Below are positions 52,184-61,659 of a stretch of DNA of 64,000 nt, piece after piece. Source of the stretch: Lachnospiraceae bacterium (GTDB taxonomy: Bacteria; Bacillota; Clostridia; Lachnospirales; Lachnospiraceae); assembly GCA_015057115.1 (NCBI GenBank), contig SVEZ01000002.1, forward strand, positions 124,001 to 188,000. Direction: 5' to 3'. Each line of letters opens with the position of its first letter. The stretch's first letter is position 1. The translations under genes and the position numbers were made by a program. A model generated the notes under the pieces. It saw only the letters and a program-made list of their open reading frames with translations. It ran no database searches and was not told the origin of the DNA.

Positions 52184-53053
52184 TTAGTTATACTCTTTCT
52201 TTTCCATGATTACAAGAACTTCTTCTAAGTGTTCAAAATCCACTACCGGTGTAATGGTTCCCGACTTGGTCAGGTTATTGGAATCCGTCCCGATGGTGGT
52301 TACATATCCAACTAAAATTCCTTCTAAGTACTTATCGCTGATGTTGGAGGTTACAACCTGTTCACCTTCCGTTACCTTATCCTTGGCATCCTTTAATGTA
52401 TCAAATGGAATTACCTGATCCTGAGTCATGGATTTCAAGCTGCCACGGATAATGCAGTAATCCGATGTGGAAATCATCATTCCGCTGAAATTACTGGTAT
52501 CATTGATAATACTGGTAACGGTTGCACTGTGACGTCCCACTGCCGTAACACGGCCAACCAGTCCGCTTCCGGCAATAACATTCATATCTACTTCAATACC
52601 GTCTTTTTTGCCTTTGTCAATAACAAAAGTATCAAACCAGTTACCTGCATCCTTTGCAATAACCCTAGCACCGGTTTTCTTGTAACTCGGATATTTCTGA
52701 TCCAATTCGTAAAGCTTCTGCAGATTCTCCAGTTCGTATTGTTTCAGCTTCAGTGTAGAGTTCTCTGTAGTCAACTCGTCCACCTTCTTCTGTAAACTTT
52801 CGTTTTCAGCAATAACCTTACTTAAATTCTTCAGTTCATCCTTACGATTGGTTAATACCTGACCAATACGATTCAGGCCCCGTTGCATAGGGCCAAACAC
52901 ATAATCTGCGGTATCCTTTAAGGGACCGCCGCTGATATTAAAGGTAAGGCTTACGAACATGGCTATAAAACACACGCCAATCAGCGTAAAAAAGATATTT
53001 TTCGTTGAAAAATGAAGCTTGTTCTTCTTTCCAGAACGTTTTCTAATCTTCAA
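52184..53053 (-). CDS. mreC: Rod shape-determining protein MreC
   Basis: 289 residues. A basic N-terminus and one membrane helix (about 17-37) are followed by a coiled coil (about 65-115) and the beta-barrel domain (ARVIAKDAGNWFDTFVIDKG, GSGLVGRVTAVG). It activates PBP2-RodA. TTG start at 53053 with GAGGG 7 nt upstream. Encoded between mreB and mreD as usual. Confidence 0.94.
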   Translation of the reverse strand: MKIRKRSGKKNKLHFSTKNIFFTLIGVCFIAMFVSLTFNISGGPLKDTADYVFGPMQRGLNRIGQVLTNRKDELKNLSKVIAENESLQKKVDELTTENSTLKLKQYELENLQKLYELDQKYPSYKKTGARVIAKDAGNWFDTFVIDKGKKDGIEVDMNVIAGSGLVGRVTAVGRHSATVTSIINDTSNFSGMMISTSDYCIIRGSLKSMTQDQVIPFDTLKDAKDKVTEGEQVVTSNISDKYLEGILVGYVTTIGTDSNNLTKSGTITPVVDFEHLEEVLVIMEKKEYN

Positions 53054-53068
53054 TTTCGTACCCTCGTT

Positions 53069-54085
53069 TTAGTTATAGACTTTCTTCTTCAAATTATAGG
53101 CAAGTGACTGGAATTTCTTCTCGGAAACGATAACATTCAAACCACGTACCACACACTGTTCTGCATTCTCTGCAAGATTTACCTTGATATTGGTAACCTC
53201 CTCAATAAGCTTGTCAATATCATGCAGATTACTGGTTCCTCCCGCAAGATAAATTCCCTGACGAATTACGTCTTTTGCAAGCTCTGGCGGAGTCTTTTCC
53301 AAAATCATCTTAATGGAGGTGCAGATGGAATTTAACTGTTCTTTAATGGCCTCATTGATATCCTCTGAGGAAATCTCAGATTCAACCGGCAAGCCGCTAA
53401 CCACATCACGACCCACAATAATCTGTGTTCCGTAATCGGCACCCGTTGCACTTCCCAATTCCATTTTCAAACCGGAAGCAGTCTTCTGTCCGATTACCAA
53501 ACTGTATTTTCTCTTAATATGGGTAATGATGGCTTCATCCAAATTGTTTCCGCCCACACGTAAAAGATCGCTTAATACCAGACCACCTAAGGACATCAGA
53601 GAAATCTCCGTGGTATCGGCTCCCATATCCACAACCATAACACCTGTAGGCTCATTTACGTCCAATCCAAGACCAACCGCTGCTGCAATTGGTTTTTCAC
53701 ACAGCATAACGCTCTTTGGACGCATTTTACTCTTAATGAAAAGCTCATAGAAAGAACGCTTCTCAACCTCTGTAATGTCTGTCGGAACTGCAACTACAAA
53801 TTCGCAGTTCTTGGTATGGTTCTTGGCATTCTTCTCAATAAAAAGCTCTGCCAAACGCTGCATATTGTTAAAGTCAGCAATAACACCATTGATTACCGGA
53901 AAAGATACTTTAATGATTCCCGGTGCCTTTTCGTACATAGCATACGCATCGTCACCGAACGCATACAGTTCGGTTTTGTTACGGATGGCAATGGTATTCT
54001 TCTCAATCAGTACCTTGTCTTCTCCCTTAGAAAACATTTTCATGTTGGCAGTTCCTAAATCTACCCCGAATAAATTGTTTGCCAT
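53069..54085 (-). CDS. mreB: Rod shape-determining actin homologue MreB
   Basis: 338 residues starting MANNLFGVDLGTANMKMF (phosphate 1). Further actin-fold motifs are VVDMGADTTEISLMSLGG (phosphate 2) near 155 and IYLAGGTSNLHDI (adenosine) near 290. It organises cell elongation. ATG at 54085 has GGAGG upstream. It follows radC by 11 nt. Confidence 0.94.
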   Translation of the reverse strand: MANNLFGVDLGTANMKMFSKGEDKVLIEKNTIAIRNKTELYAFGDDAYAMYEKAPGIIKVSFPVINGVIADFNNMQRLAELFIEKNAKNHTKNCEFVVAVPTDITEVEKRSFYELFIKSKMRPKSVMLCEKPIAAAVGLGLDVNEPTGVMVVDMGADTTEISLMSLGGLVLSDLLRVGGNNLDEAIITHIKRKYSLVIGQKTASGLKMELGSATGADYGTQIIVGRDVVSGLPVESEISSEDINEAIKEQLNSICTSIKMILEKTPPELAKDVIRQGIYLAGGTSNLHDIDKLIEEVTNIKVNLAENAEQCVVRGLNVIVSEKKFQSLAYNLKKKVYN

Positions 54086-54096
54086 TTCTAATCCTC

Positions 54097-54786
54097 CTAA
54101 AGCAACTCGCATTCTCTCATGCTGATGTAAGTATTATCCCCAATAATGATGTGATCTACTAATGGAATCTCCAACATCTCTCCGGCCATACTCACCACAT
54201 TACTGACATCAACGTCAGCCTCGCTGGGACTTGGATCCCCGCTGGGATGATTATGTACCAGAATCAAAGAAAGGGCTTCGCATTCCAATGCAATACGAAA
54301 AATTTCCCTGGGAGACACTAAGGATGCATTCATGGTTCCCACTGTTAGCAGTTCCTCTTTGATAAGCATGCCTTTTCCATCAAGATACACTCCGTATAAA
54401 TGCTCTTTTTTCAGAAATCGAAGCTTTTGAGCAAAATACCCGTAAACTTCTTCCGGATTATTAAACTGAAGACCCTTCTTCTTGTTTAAACCACTCATCC
54501 GAACGGCAAGTTCCACAATGCATTCCAACTGCATAGCCTTAACTTTGCCGATTCCCTTCATCTTCATCATTTCTTTTCGTGACAGTTCCGCCAGGCTTAA
54601 GAGGTTTCCCTCCTTACTGTTCAGAATCTGTGTTGCCAGCTCCAAAACGGTCTGATCCTTAGACCCGCTTTTTAAAATAATTCCAAGAAGCTGTGCATCG
54701 GTTAAATACTTTGGTCCCTTCTCCCAGCAAATTTCATAGGGTTGCTCGGACAAGGGAAGTTGTTTCATGTTGTTGTTCTGTATCAT
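54097..54786 (-). CDS. radC: RadC family JAB/MPN domain protein
   Basis: 229 residues. A helix-hairpin-helix region (MKMKGIGKVKAMQL) precedes the JAMM metal motif HNHPSGDPSPSEAD near 170-183. The family name derives from a misassigned repair gene; its function is unresolved. The radC-mreBCD order is conserved in Firmicutes. First gene of the operon, with a promoter 60-90 nt upstream. Confidence 0.94.
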   Translation of the reverse strand: MIQNNNMKQLPLSEQPYEICWEKGPKYLTDAQLLGIILKSGSKDQTVLELATQILNSKEGNLLSLAELSRKEMMKMKGIGKVKAMQLECIVELAVRMSGLNKKKGLQFNNPEEVYGYFAQKLRFLKKEHLYGVYLDGKGMLIKEELLTVGTMNASLVSPREIFRIALECEALSLILVHNHPSGDPSPSEADVDVSNVVSMAGEMLEIPLVDHIIIGDNTYISMRECELL

Positions 54787-54847
54787 GCATTCCTTTCTAA
54801 GATAATGCCTTTGATACTATTCTCACTTCAAAAAATCATCACCTATT

Positions 54848-54876
54848 ATTTTAGCATATTTGCCAAATGATGTATA
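54848..54876 (-). promoter_or_regulatory. Promoter of the radC-mreBCD-pbp2-min-rodA operon
   Basis: On the minus strand: TATACA, 17-nt spacer, TGCTAAAAT (extended -10). It is the only convincing promoter I found before radC in the 98-nt gap. Confidence 0.65.
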
Positions 54877-54884
54877 GAAGCAAA

Positions 54885-56174
54885 TTACAGCGAAATTAGA
54901 CCTTTTTCTTTCATTTTCTGCAAGGACATTAAAATTCCCTGCTTTGCATGATTCCAAGTTAAACCACCCTGGAAAAAGGCTGTATATGGACTTCTCAATG
55001 GACCGTCTGCAGACAGCTCTATGGAAGATCCCTGTACAAAAGCACCTGCCGCCATTATGACCTGATCGTCATACCCCGGCATATCCCAGGGTTCCGGTAC
55101 AACATAGCTGTCTACCGGCGCTGCCGCCTGAATTCCCTCGCAAAATGCAATGAGCCCTTCCGGTTTGTGGAAGGTGACCGCTTGGATAATGTCGAATCTT
55201 GGTTCGGAACCGTTTGGATGAACATCAAATCCTAATTTTTCGTAGATATTAGCAGCAAAAATTGCGCCCTTTAATGCAGATGCCACCACAGTCGGCGCAA
55301 AGAACAGCCCCTGATAAAAGGACTGCATTACACCTAGGGAAGCTCCAACCTCTTTTCCCAGTCCAGGGGAAGTTAAACGATAAGCTGCATTCTCCACACA
55401 TTCCTTTTTGCCTACAATATAACCGCCAATGGGTGCCAAACCACCGCCCAAATTCTTAATAAGGGACCCAACCATCATATCCGCTCCAACATCCAGCGGT
55501 TCTATGGTTTCCACAAATTCCCCATAGCAGTTATCTACCATAACGATTACATTCGGTTTACGCTCTTTGATAAACGCAATCAACTCGCCTATGCGCTCCA
55601 CACTTAAAGTTGGTCTGGTAGCATAGCCTTTTGAACGCTGAATGGTAACCAGCTTAGTTTTATCATTTAACGCTTTTTCAATATTTTCATAATCAAAGGA
55701 ACCGTCCTCCTTTAGGTCCACCTGGCGATAGGAAATACCATATTCCTTTAAAGAACCTTTGGACGGTCGAATACCAATAATCTCCTCTAATGTATCATAA
55801 GGCTTTCCCACCGGTGAAAGCAACTCATCTCCGGGACGCAAATTCGACATCAGCGCTAAAGCCAAAGCGTGGGTTCCGCAGGTAATCTGAGGACGCACCA
55901 ATGCGGCCTCCCCATGAAACAGGTCAGCATATACCTGCTCTAACGTATCCCTTCCCACATCATCATAGCCGTAACCCGTAGCTGTATTAAAGCATTCTGT
56001 CCGAACACGGTTCTTCTGAAATGCCTGCATTACCCGCAGATGATTACATTCCGAAATCTTATCAATCTCTTCAAATCTGGGTTCTAATTCCTTTAAAATT
56101 TCACTTCCGAATTCATATACATCCTCATCAACACCAAGGCTCTGATATTGACGTTTTACAATCTCTTCTAACAT
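54885..56174 (-). CDS. ynbB: Methionine gamma-lyase family protein (YnbB, aluminium resistance-like)
   Basis: 429 residues, PLP-dependent Cys/Met metabolism fold. YGYDDVGRDTLEQVYADLF and RPQITCGTHALALAL are typical. The PLP lysine is in MMVGSLIKNLGGGLAPIGGY near 239. The true reaction of this family is not well defined. It overlaps the miaA stop by 7 nt; ynbB near miaA is also seen in Bacillus. Confidence 0.88.
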   Translation of the reverse strand: MLEEIVKRQYQSLGVDEDVYEFGSEILKELEPRFEEIDKISECNHLRVMQAFQKNRVRTECFNTATGYGYDDVGRDTLEQVYADLFHGEAALVRPQITCGTHALALALMSNLRPGDELLSPVGKPYDTLEEIIGIRPSKGSLKEYGISYRQVDLKEDGSFDYENIEKALNDKTKLVTIQRSKGYATRPTLSVERIGELIAFIKERKPNVIVMVDNCYGEFVETIEPLDVGADMMVGSLIKNLGGGLAPIGGYIVGKKECVENAAYRLTSPGLGKEVGASLGVMQSFYQGLFFAPTVVASALKGAIFAANIYEKLGFDVHPNGSEPRFDIIQAVTFHKPEGLIAFCEGIQAAAPVDSYVVPEPWDMPGYDDQVIMAAGAFVQGSSIELSADGPLRSPYTAFFQGGLTWNHAKQGILMSLQKMKEKGLISL

Positions 56175-57118
56175 ATTCCTTTATTCCGTATAATCCTTTC
56201 TGCCTCTTTTAACATCAGTCCGGTATCCTGGGAAAAATCACTGCGATTTAACCAAATCACATCGGATTCCCGCTTGAACCAGGTAAGTTGACGCTTTGCA
56301 AAGTGGCGTGTATCCCGTTTTATGGTATAAACAGCTTCCTCCAAGGAGCATTCTCCCTCAAGATAAGCTAATAATTCTTTATATCCAAGCCCCTGCATAG
56401 CCACCATACCACGATGATAGCCTCTCTCCCTTAAGCCTCTGACTTCCTCCAACAATCCTTCTTCCATCATCTGATCCACACGACGGTCGATTCTTTCATA
56501 AAGCAAAGGTCGTTCATCTGTAAGCACAAAAAACGCATGATTAAAAATAGCAGGTTTCTGCCGTTCTTCCTCGTTATGTTTGGATATGGGCTTCCCCGTA
56601 TCGTGATAGTATTCCAGTGCACGAATCACACGTTTAACGTTATTCTTATGGATAATCTGACAGGATTTGGGATCCACTTCCATAAGCTTTTCAAAAAGCA
56701 CATCCGCTCCCTGTTCCTTTGCCAGCTTTTCCAAGCTTTTTCGGTAACTGTCATCCGCCGGTTCTTCATCAAAATCAATACCATACAGCAATGCCTGAAT
56801 ATAAAAACCGGTTCCACCCACCAGAATGGGGATTCTTCCCGCGGCATATATTTCTTTCATGGCCTTCCTTGCCATTTCGCAAAAACGCACCACATGGAAT
56901 TCTTCCTCCGGCTCCAGTACATCCACAAGATAATGGGGAACGCCTTCCATTTCATCTTTTCGAATCTTGGCTGAGCCAATATCCATGTATTTATAAACCT
57001 GCATACTGTCACAACTGATAACCGATCCATTCACTGCTTTGGCAAGACGGATGGAAAAATCTGTTTTACCAACAGCCGTAGGTCCGGCAACAATAAGTAA
57101 CGGCTTTAATTGCTCCAT
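56168..57118 (-). CDS. miaA: tRNA dimethylallyltransferase
   Basis: 316 residues. P-loop GPTAVGKTD at about 12-20; SCDSMQVYKYMDIGSAK, DVLEPEEEFHV, GGTGFYIQALLYGI, and the zinc/insertion region follow. It adds the isopentenyl group to A37 of tRNAs, which precedes MiaB methylthiolation. ATG at 57118 fits AGGAG with 8-nt spacing; the upstream GTG is too close. Confidence 0.95.
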   Translation of the reverse strand: MEQLKPLLIVAGPTAVGKTDFSIRLAKAVNGSVISCDSMQVYKYMDIGSAKIRKDEMEGVPHYLVDVLEPEEEFHVVRFCEMARKAMKEIYAAGRIPILVGGTGFYIQALLYGIDFDEEPADDSYRKSLEKLAKEQGADVLFEKLMEVDPKSCQIIHKNNVKRVIRALEYYHDTGKPISKHNEEERQKPAIFNHAFFVLTDERPLLYERIDRRVDQMMEEGLLEEVRGLRERGYHRGMVAMQGLGYKELLAYLEGECSLEEAVYTIKRDTRHFAKRQLTWFKRESDVIWLNRSDFSQDTGLMLKEAERIIRNKGIC

Positions 57119-57135
57119 ACACACAACTCCTGTTA

Positions 57136-58992
57136 TTATCGATGGAATCGGCGTTCCATCTCCGTTTTCTTCATCTCAATGATTGTTGGTCTTCCATGTG
57201 GACAATGATACGGGTTATCCAATGTCAGCAATTCATCAATTATGGCAGTTGCCTCTTTTTCCGAAAGCTTCTGATTTCCCTTTACCGCCGCCTTACAGGA
57301 CATCATTGCCACCTTACTTAAAACAACCTGTGGTGTCTGTTTCCCGGTAAATTCCGACAGTTCATCCAACATGCCCAAAAACAGTTCTTTATCTTCAATT
57401 CCGAACATATTGTACGGTACTGCCGTAATAATCAAATCTTCGCCTCCGAATTCTTCAAAAACAAAGCCGATTTTTTCAAAACTCTCCCTATACTCCGTCA
57501 AAAGTTGACGTTCTCTTTGGGACAGACTAAGTAGCATGGGCGGCTGAAGTTGCTGGGAGGATGCCTCTTTTTCCTCAATACTCTTCATGGTACGCTCAAA
57601 TAAAATTCGTTCATGAGCGGCATGCTGGTCAATAATATATAAACTGTCTTTAAACTCCACCAACCAATATGTATCAAAAACCTGTCCCAGAATCCGATGT
57701 TCCTTTACGGATTCCGGCTTCAGAAAATGATATTCCTCCTCTGTGAACATTTCCTGCTGTTTCACATCTGTAATAGTTTCTTCCTTTTCCGGCTGATATA
57801 TGTTTTTTTCTTCCCGCCGTTCCAAGGTTGGCTGAACCGGACGTTTATATTTTGCTTCGTAAGGAGAAGTTTGACGGACATAGCGCCGCAATTCCTCCAA
57901 TTTATTTCTTTCGAAGGGCTCCGGTTTAATGCTTTCTTTCACCTGCTCCCGATGCTGTCTTTCTTCTTCCTTCGTATCTGTCATTGGCGCATGTGCAATT
58001 AAGTCCCGGTTGGATAAAGTATTCCGAATTTCCCGAAGAAGCAAATCATAAATACCTGCTTCGTTTTCAAAACGAACCTCCATTTTAGTCGGATGTACAT
58101 TTACATCCACCTGCGCCGGATCAATATCCAAGTACAGCACCACAAAAGGAAATTTATGTTGCATAATAAAGGTCTTATAGGCCTCTTCCACCGCATTGCT
58201 TAAAAGCTTACTCTTAATGTAGCGGCCATTAACATAAAAGTGCTCGAAGCTCCGATTTCCCCTTGAAAGGGCGGGCTTAGCAATATATCCCGTAATGTGA
58301 AGACTGCCTTCATTGGCGCTAAACTCCATACAATCCGCCAGCACTTCTCTGCCAAACACCCGATACAACACATCTTTCAGATTGCCGTTTCCTGCTGTTT
58401 GAAGCCTTGTCTGTCCGTTTACAATGAAGCGAAATGCCACCTCCGGATGGGAAAGACTCATTCTCTCCATCAAGGAGGCGATATAAGAAGCTTCCGTCTG
58501 AGGCGTTTTTAAAAATTTCCGTCTTGCAGGCGTATTGTAAAAAAGATTTTTTACAATCATGGTGGTTCCATCCGGCGCCCCGGCTTTTTCTTCTTTTACC
58601 ACATCACCGCCCTCTAAAACAACGCGGTTTCCCATCATTTCATTTCCGGTTTTGGTAATAACTTCCATCTGCGAAACCGCACTGATGCTGGAAAGTGCTT
58701 CACCTCTAAAACCAAGTGAAGAAATGGCTGCCAAGTCTTTTTCGCTTCGGATTTTGCTGGTTGCATGACGTAAAAAAGCGACCTTCAAATCCTCCTCACC
58801 TATTCCGCATCCGTCATCTGTTATACGAATGTATGAGATTCCGCCTTCTTTTATCTCCACGGTAATACTACCTGCACCGGCATCCATGGAGTTTTCCATT
58901 AACTCTTTTACCACACTGGCAGGTCTTTCCACCACCTCGCCGGCAGCAATCTTATCAATTGTACGTTTATCAAGTACCTGTATTTTTCCCAT
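57136..58992 (-). CDS. mutL: DNA mismatch repair protein MutL
   Basis: 618 residues. The GHKL ATPase domain starts MGKIQVLDKRTIDKIAAGEVV, with ENSMDAGA and GFRGEALSSI. A variable charged linker spans about 335-425. The C-terminal domain has the endonuclease motif DQHAAHERILFE and CPHGRPTII, so this MutL is predicted to be a nicking endonuclease, as in organisms without MutH. ATG at 58992 lies 2 nt after the mutS stop. Confidence 0.96.
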   Translation of the reverse strand: MGKIQVLDKRTIDKIAAGEVVERPASVVKELMENSMDAGAGSITVEIKEGGISYIRITDDGCGIGEEDLKVAFLRHATSKIRSEKDLAAISSLGFRGEALSSISAVSQMEVITKTGNEMMGNRVVLEGGDVVKEEKAGAPDGTTMIVKNLFYNTPARRKFLKTPQTEASYIASLMERMSLSHPEVAFRFIVNGQTRLQTAGNGNLKDVLYRVFGREVLADCMEFSANEGSLHITGYIAKPALSRGNRSFEHFYVNGRYIKSKLLSNAVEEAYKTFIMQHKFPFVVLYLDIDPAQVDVNVHPTKMEVRFENEAGIYDLLLREIRNTLSNRDLIAHAPMTDTKEEERQHREQVKESIKPEPFERNKLEELRRYVRQTSPYEAKYKRPVQPTLERREEKNIYQPEKEETITDVKQQEMFTEEEYHFLKPESVKEHRILGQVFDTYWLVEFKDSLYIIDQHAAHERILFERTMKSIEEKEASSQQLQPPMLLSLSQRERQLLTEYRESFEKIGFVFEEFGGEDLIITAVPYNMFGIEDKELFLGMLDELSEFTGKQTPQVVLSKVAMMSCKAAVKGNQKLSEKEATAIIDELLTLDNPYHCPHGRPTIIEMKKTEMERRFHR

Positions 58993-58994
58993 TC

Positions 58995-61640
58995 CTACCA
59001 CCGATTCTTAATCTTATTCTGCAACTCATTCAGTTTATTCAGGGCATCCATAGGAGTCATATTGGAAATATCCAATTCCCGAATGCTGTTTACTATATCA
59101 TCGTCTTTCACCGTGTCAAACAAGCTAATCTGAGCAAGTTCCAGTTCGTCCTTCTTTTTGCTGCGGGTAACGGTATTCATCTTAATATCCGATGCATGTA
59201 CCACCACATCATTTTCCGAAAGCTGTTCCACGATTTCTTTTGCACGATCGATTACTGCCTCCGGCACACCTGCCAGTTTGGCAACCTGAATACCATAGCT
59301 TTTGTCTGCTCCACCGGGTATAATCTTTCGCAAAAATACAATATCATCCCCGTTTTCTTTCACGGCGATGCAATAATTGTTTACGTTATCAAGTCTTCCT
59401 TCCAATTCCGTTAATTCATGATAATGTGTGGCAAAAAGGGTTTTGGCTCCCAAAAGTTTCGGATCGGAAATATGTTCCACCACTGCCCAGGCAATGCTCA
59501 ATCCATCATATGTACTGGTTCCCCGTCCGATTTCATCCAAAATCAAAAGACTGTTGGCGGTTGCATTCCGAAGAATGTTGGCAACCTCTGTCATTTCCAG
59601 CATAAAGGTGCTCTGCCCGCTGGCAAGATCGTCCGATGCTCCCACACGGGTAAAAATCCGGTCAACAATACCGATATTTGCCTTTCCCGCAGGAACAAAA
59701 CTTCCCATCTGCGCCATTAAAACGATTAAGGCCGTCTGACGCATATAGGTGGATTTACCTGCCATATTGGGACCGGTAATAATGCGGATACGATTCTTTT
59801 TATTATCCAAAAAGGTGTCATTTGCAACAAACAAATGATTTTCCATCATTTTCTCAACCACCGGATGCCGTCCGTCACAAATATCAATTACCCCGTCGGT
59901 ATTGATTTTTGGCCGTACATAATTATTCTGTTCTGCAACGAAGGCGAGAGAACAAAATGTATCCAATGCAGCAATGGCCTTTGCGGTTTTTCGAATGCGA
60001 ACCACTTCATCCGCAATATGCTGACGTATTTCACAAAACAGATGATACTCCAACTCAATAAGTCTCTCTTCCGCTCCCAACACCGTATCTTCCATTTCTT
60101 TTAACTCCGGTGTAATGTAACGCTCACCGTTGGTTAATGTCTGCTTACGAATATAATTATCCGGAACCATGGACAAATAAGAATTTGTCACTTCCAAATA
60201 ATATCCGAAGACCTTATTATTCTTGATTTTCAGATTCTTGATTCCGGTTTTTTCCCGTTCTTTAGCCTCCAGCTCCAGCATCCATTTCTTACCGTCTGTT
60301 TTTGCTATACGAAGGCTATCTACTTCCTCCATATAGCCGCTTTTGATAATGGATCCCTCTCTGGTGGCAATAGGCGCCTCTTCGTCAATGGCTTCATCAA
60401 TCAAATGATACAAGTCCCCCAAATCATCCATCTGTTTTAAGATGTTGGAAAGAAGGCTACTATGAAATTCCGAAAGAATGGTTTTCAAATGGGGAATCAT
60501 TCCAATGGAATTTCGAAAAGCAATTAAATCTCTGGGATTTGCCGACTGATAGGTTACCTTTCCAATCAGTCGCTCCAAATCGTAAATTGGATTTAAGTAT
60601 TCCCGCAACTCATCCCGGCTAATCAGATTGGCATTTAATTCTTCTATACCATCCAGCCGTTCATTAATCTTATCCTTCTCTATCAATGGCTGTTCCACAA
60701 AGGAGCGCAACATTCTGGCTCCCATGGCGGTTTTGGTCTTATCCAAAACCCACAAAAGAGAACCGTGCTTACTTTTATCCCGCATAGTCTCCACCAATTC
60801 CAGATTCCGTCTGGAAGATCCGTCAATAATCAGATATTTGGAATTGGTAAAAGTAGACAGATTGGTAATATGACTAAGACTGGTTTTCTGAGTATCGTAA
60901 AGATAGCGTAAAAGCGCTCCCGCAGCAATACCGCCCACCGGAAAATCTGCAAGTCCCAAAGCTTCCAGTTTTTTCACATGGAAATGTTCCATCAAGGTTT
61001 CCGTCACCGTCTGATCTCCGAAATACCATGGGGCAAGTTCAGAAATATTTACCCTATTTCGGTTTTTGTAGGGTTCCAAATCCACGCCCGAAACGCAGAA
61101 TGCTTCATTCATAATAATCTCCGCCGGAGAGAAAACCTGTATTTCATCTAACAGATTTCGACTGTCTGTAAGTTCCGTCACGTAGAAATCACCGGTAGTT
61201 ACATCGGCGCAAGCCAACCCAAATACATCCGAAAGGTAAACAAGGCACATCAGGTAATTATTCTTTTCTTCATCCAATGCCTCTAAACAGGTATTGGTTC
61301 CCGGTGTCACCACCCGGACCACTTCCCTTTTAACCAATCCCTTGGCAAGCTTCGGGTCCTCCACCTGTTCGCAGATAGCCACCTTATATCCTTTGGAAAC
61401 CAGGCGGTTTAAATAGACATCCGCAGCATGAAAAGGAACGCCACACATGGGCGCCCGTTCTTCAAGGCCGCAATTTTTACCTGTCAACGTAATTTCCAGT
61501 TCTCTGGATGCCGTGATGGCATCATCAAAAAACATTTCATAAAAATCGCCCAAACGGTAAAATAGTATACAATCTTTATATTCTTCTTTTGTCTCCAGAT
61601 ACTTTTGCATCATGGGAGTTACTTGTTCCATCTTATCCAA
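58995..61640 (-). CDS. mutS: DNA mismatch repair protein MutS
   Basis: 881 residues. The mismatch-binding motif is LFYRLGDFYEMFFDDA near 24-39. Core, lever and clamp domains follow. The ATPase domain has GPNMAGKSTYMRQ near 620, LLILDEIGRGTSTYDG and ATHYHEL. Start is TTG at 61640 (GAGGT about 9 nt upstream); an in-frame ATG three codons later is the alternative. Co-transcribed with mutL, miaA and ynbB. Confidence 0.96.
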   Translation of the reverse strand: MDKMEQVTPMMQKYLETKEEYKDCILFYRLGDFYEMFFDDAITASRELEITLTGKNCGLEERAPMCGVPFHAADVYLNRLVSKGYKVAICEQVEDPKLAKGLVKREVVRVVTPGTNTCLEALDEEKNNYLMCLVYLSDVFGLACADVTTGDFYVTELTDSRNLLDEIQVFSPAEIIMNEAFCVSGVDLEPYKNRNRVNISELAPWYFGDQTVTETLMEHFHVKKLEALGLADFPVGGIAAGALLRYLYDTQKTSLSHITNLSTFTNSKYLIIDGSSRRNLELVETMRDKSKHGSLLWVLDKTKTAMGARMLRSFVEQPLIEKDKINERLDGIEELNANLISRDELREYLNPIYDLERLIGKVTYQSANPRDLIAFRNSIGMIPHLKTILSEFHSSLLSNILKQMDDLGDLYHLIDEAIDEEAPIATREGSIIKSGYMEEVDSLRIAKTDGKKWMLELEAKEREKTGIKNLKIKNNKVFGYYLEVTNSYLSMVPDNYIRKQTLTNGERYITPELKEMEDTVLGAEERLIELEYHLFCEIRQHIADEVVRIRKTAKAIAALDTFCSLAFVAEQNNYVRPKINTDGVIDICDGRHPVVEKMMENHLFVANDTFLDNKKNRIRIITGPNMAGKSTYMRQTALIVLMAQMGSFVPAGKANIGIVDRIFTRVGASDDLASGQSTFMLEMTEVANILRNATANSLLILDEIGRGTSTYDGLSIAWAVVEHISDPKLLGAKTLFATHYHELTELEGRLDNVNNYCIAVKENGDDIVFLRKIIPGGADKSYGIQVAKLAGVPEAVIDRAKEIVEQLSENDVVVHASDIKMNTVTRSKKKDELELAQISLFDTVKDDDIVNSIRELDISNMTPMDALNKLNELQNKIKNRW

Positions 61641-61659
61641 TGTTCTCTACCTCAATTGC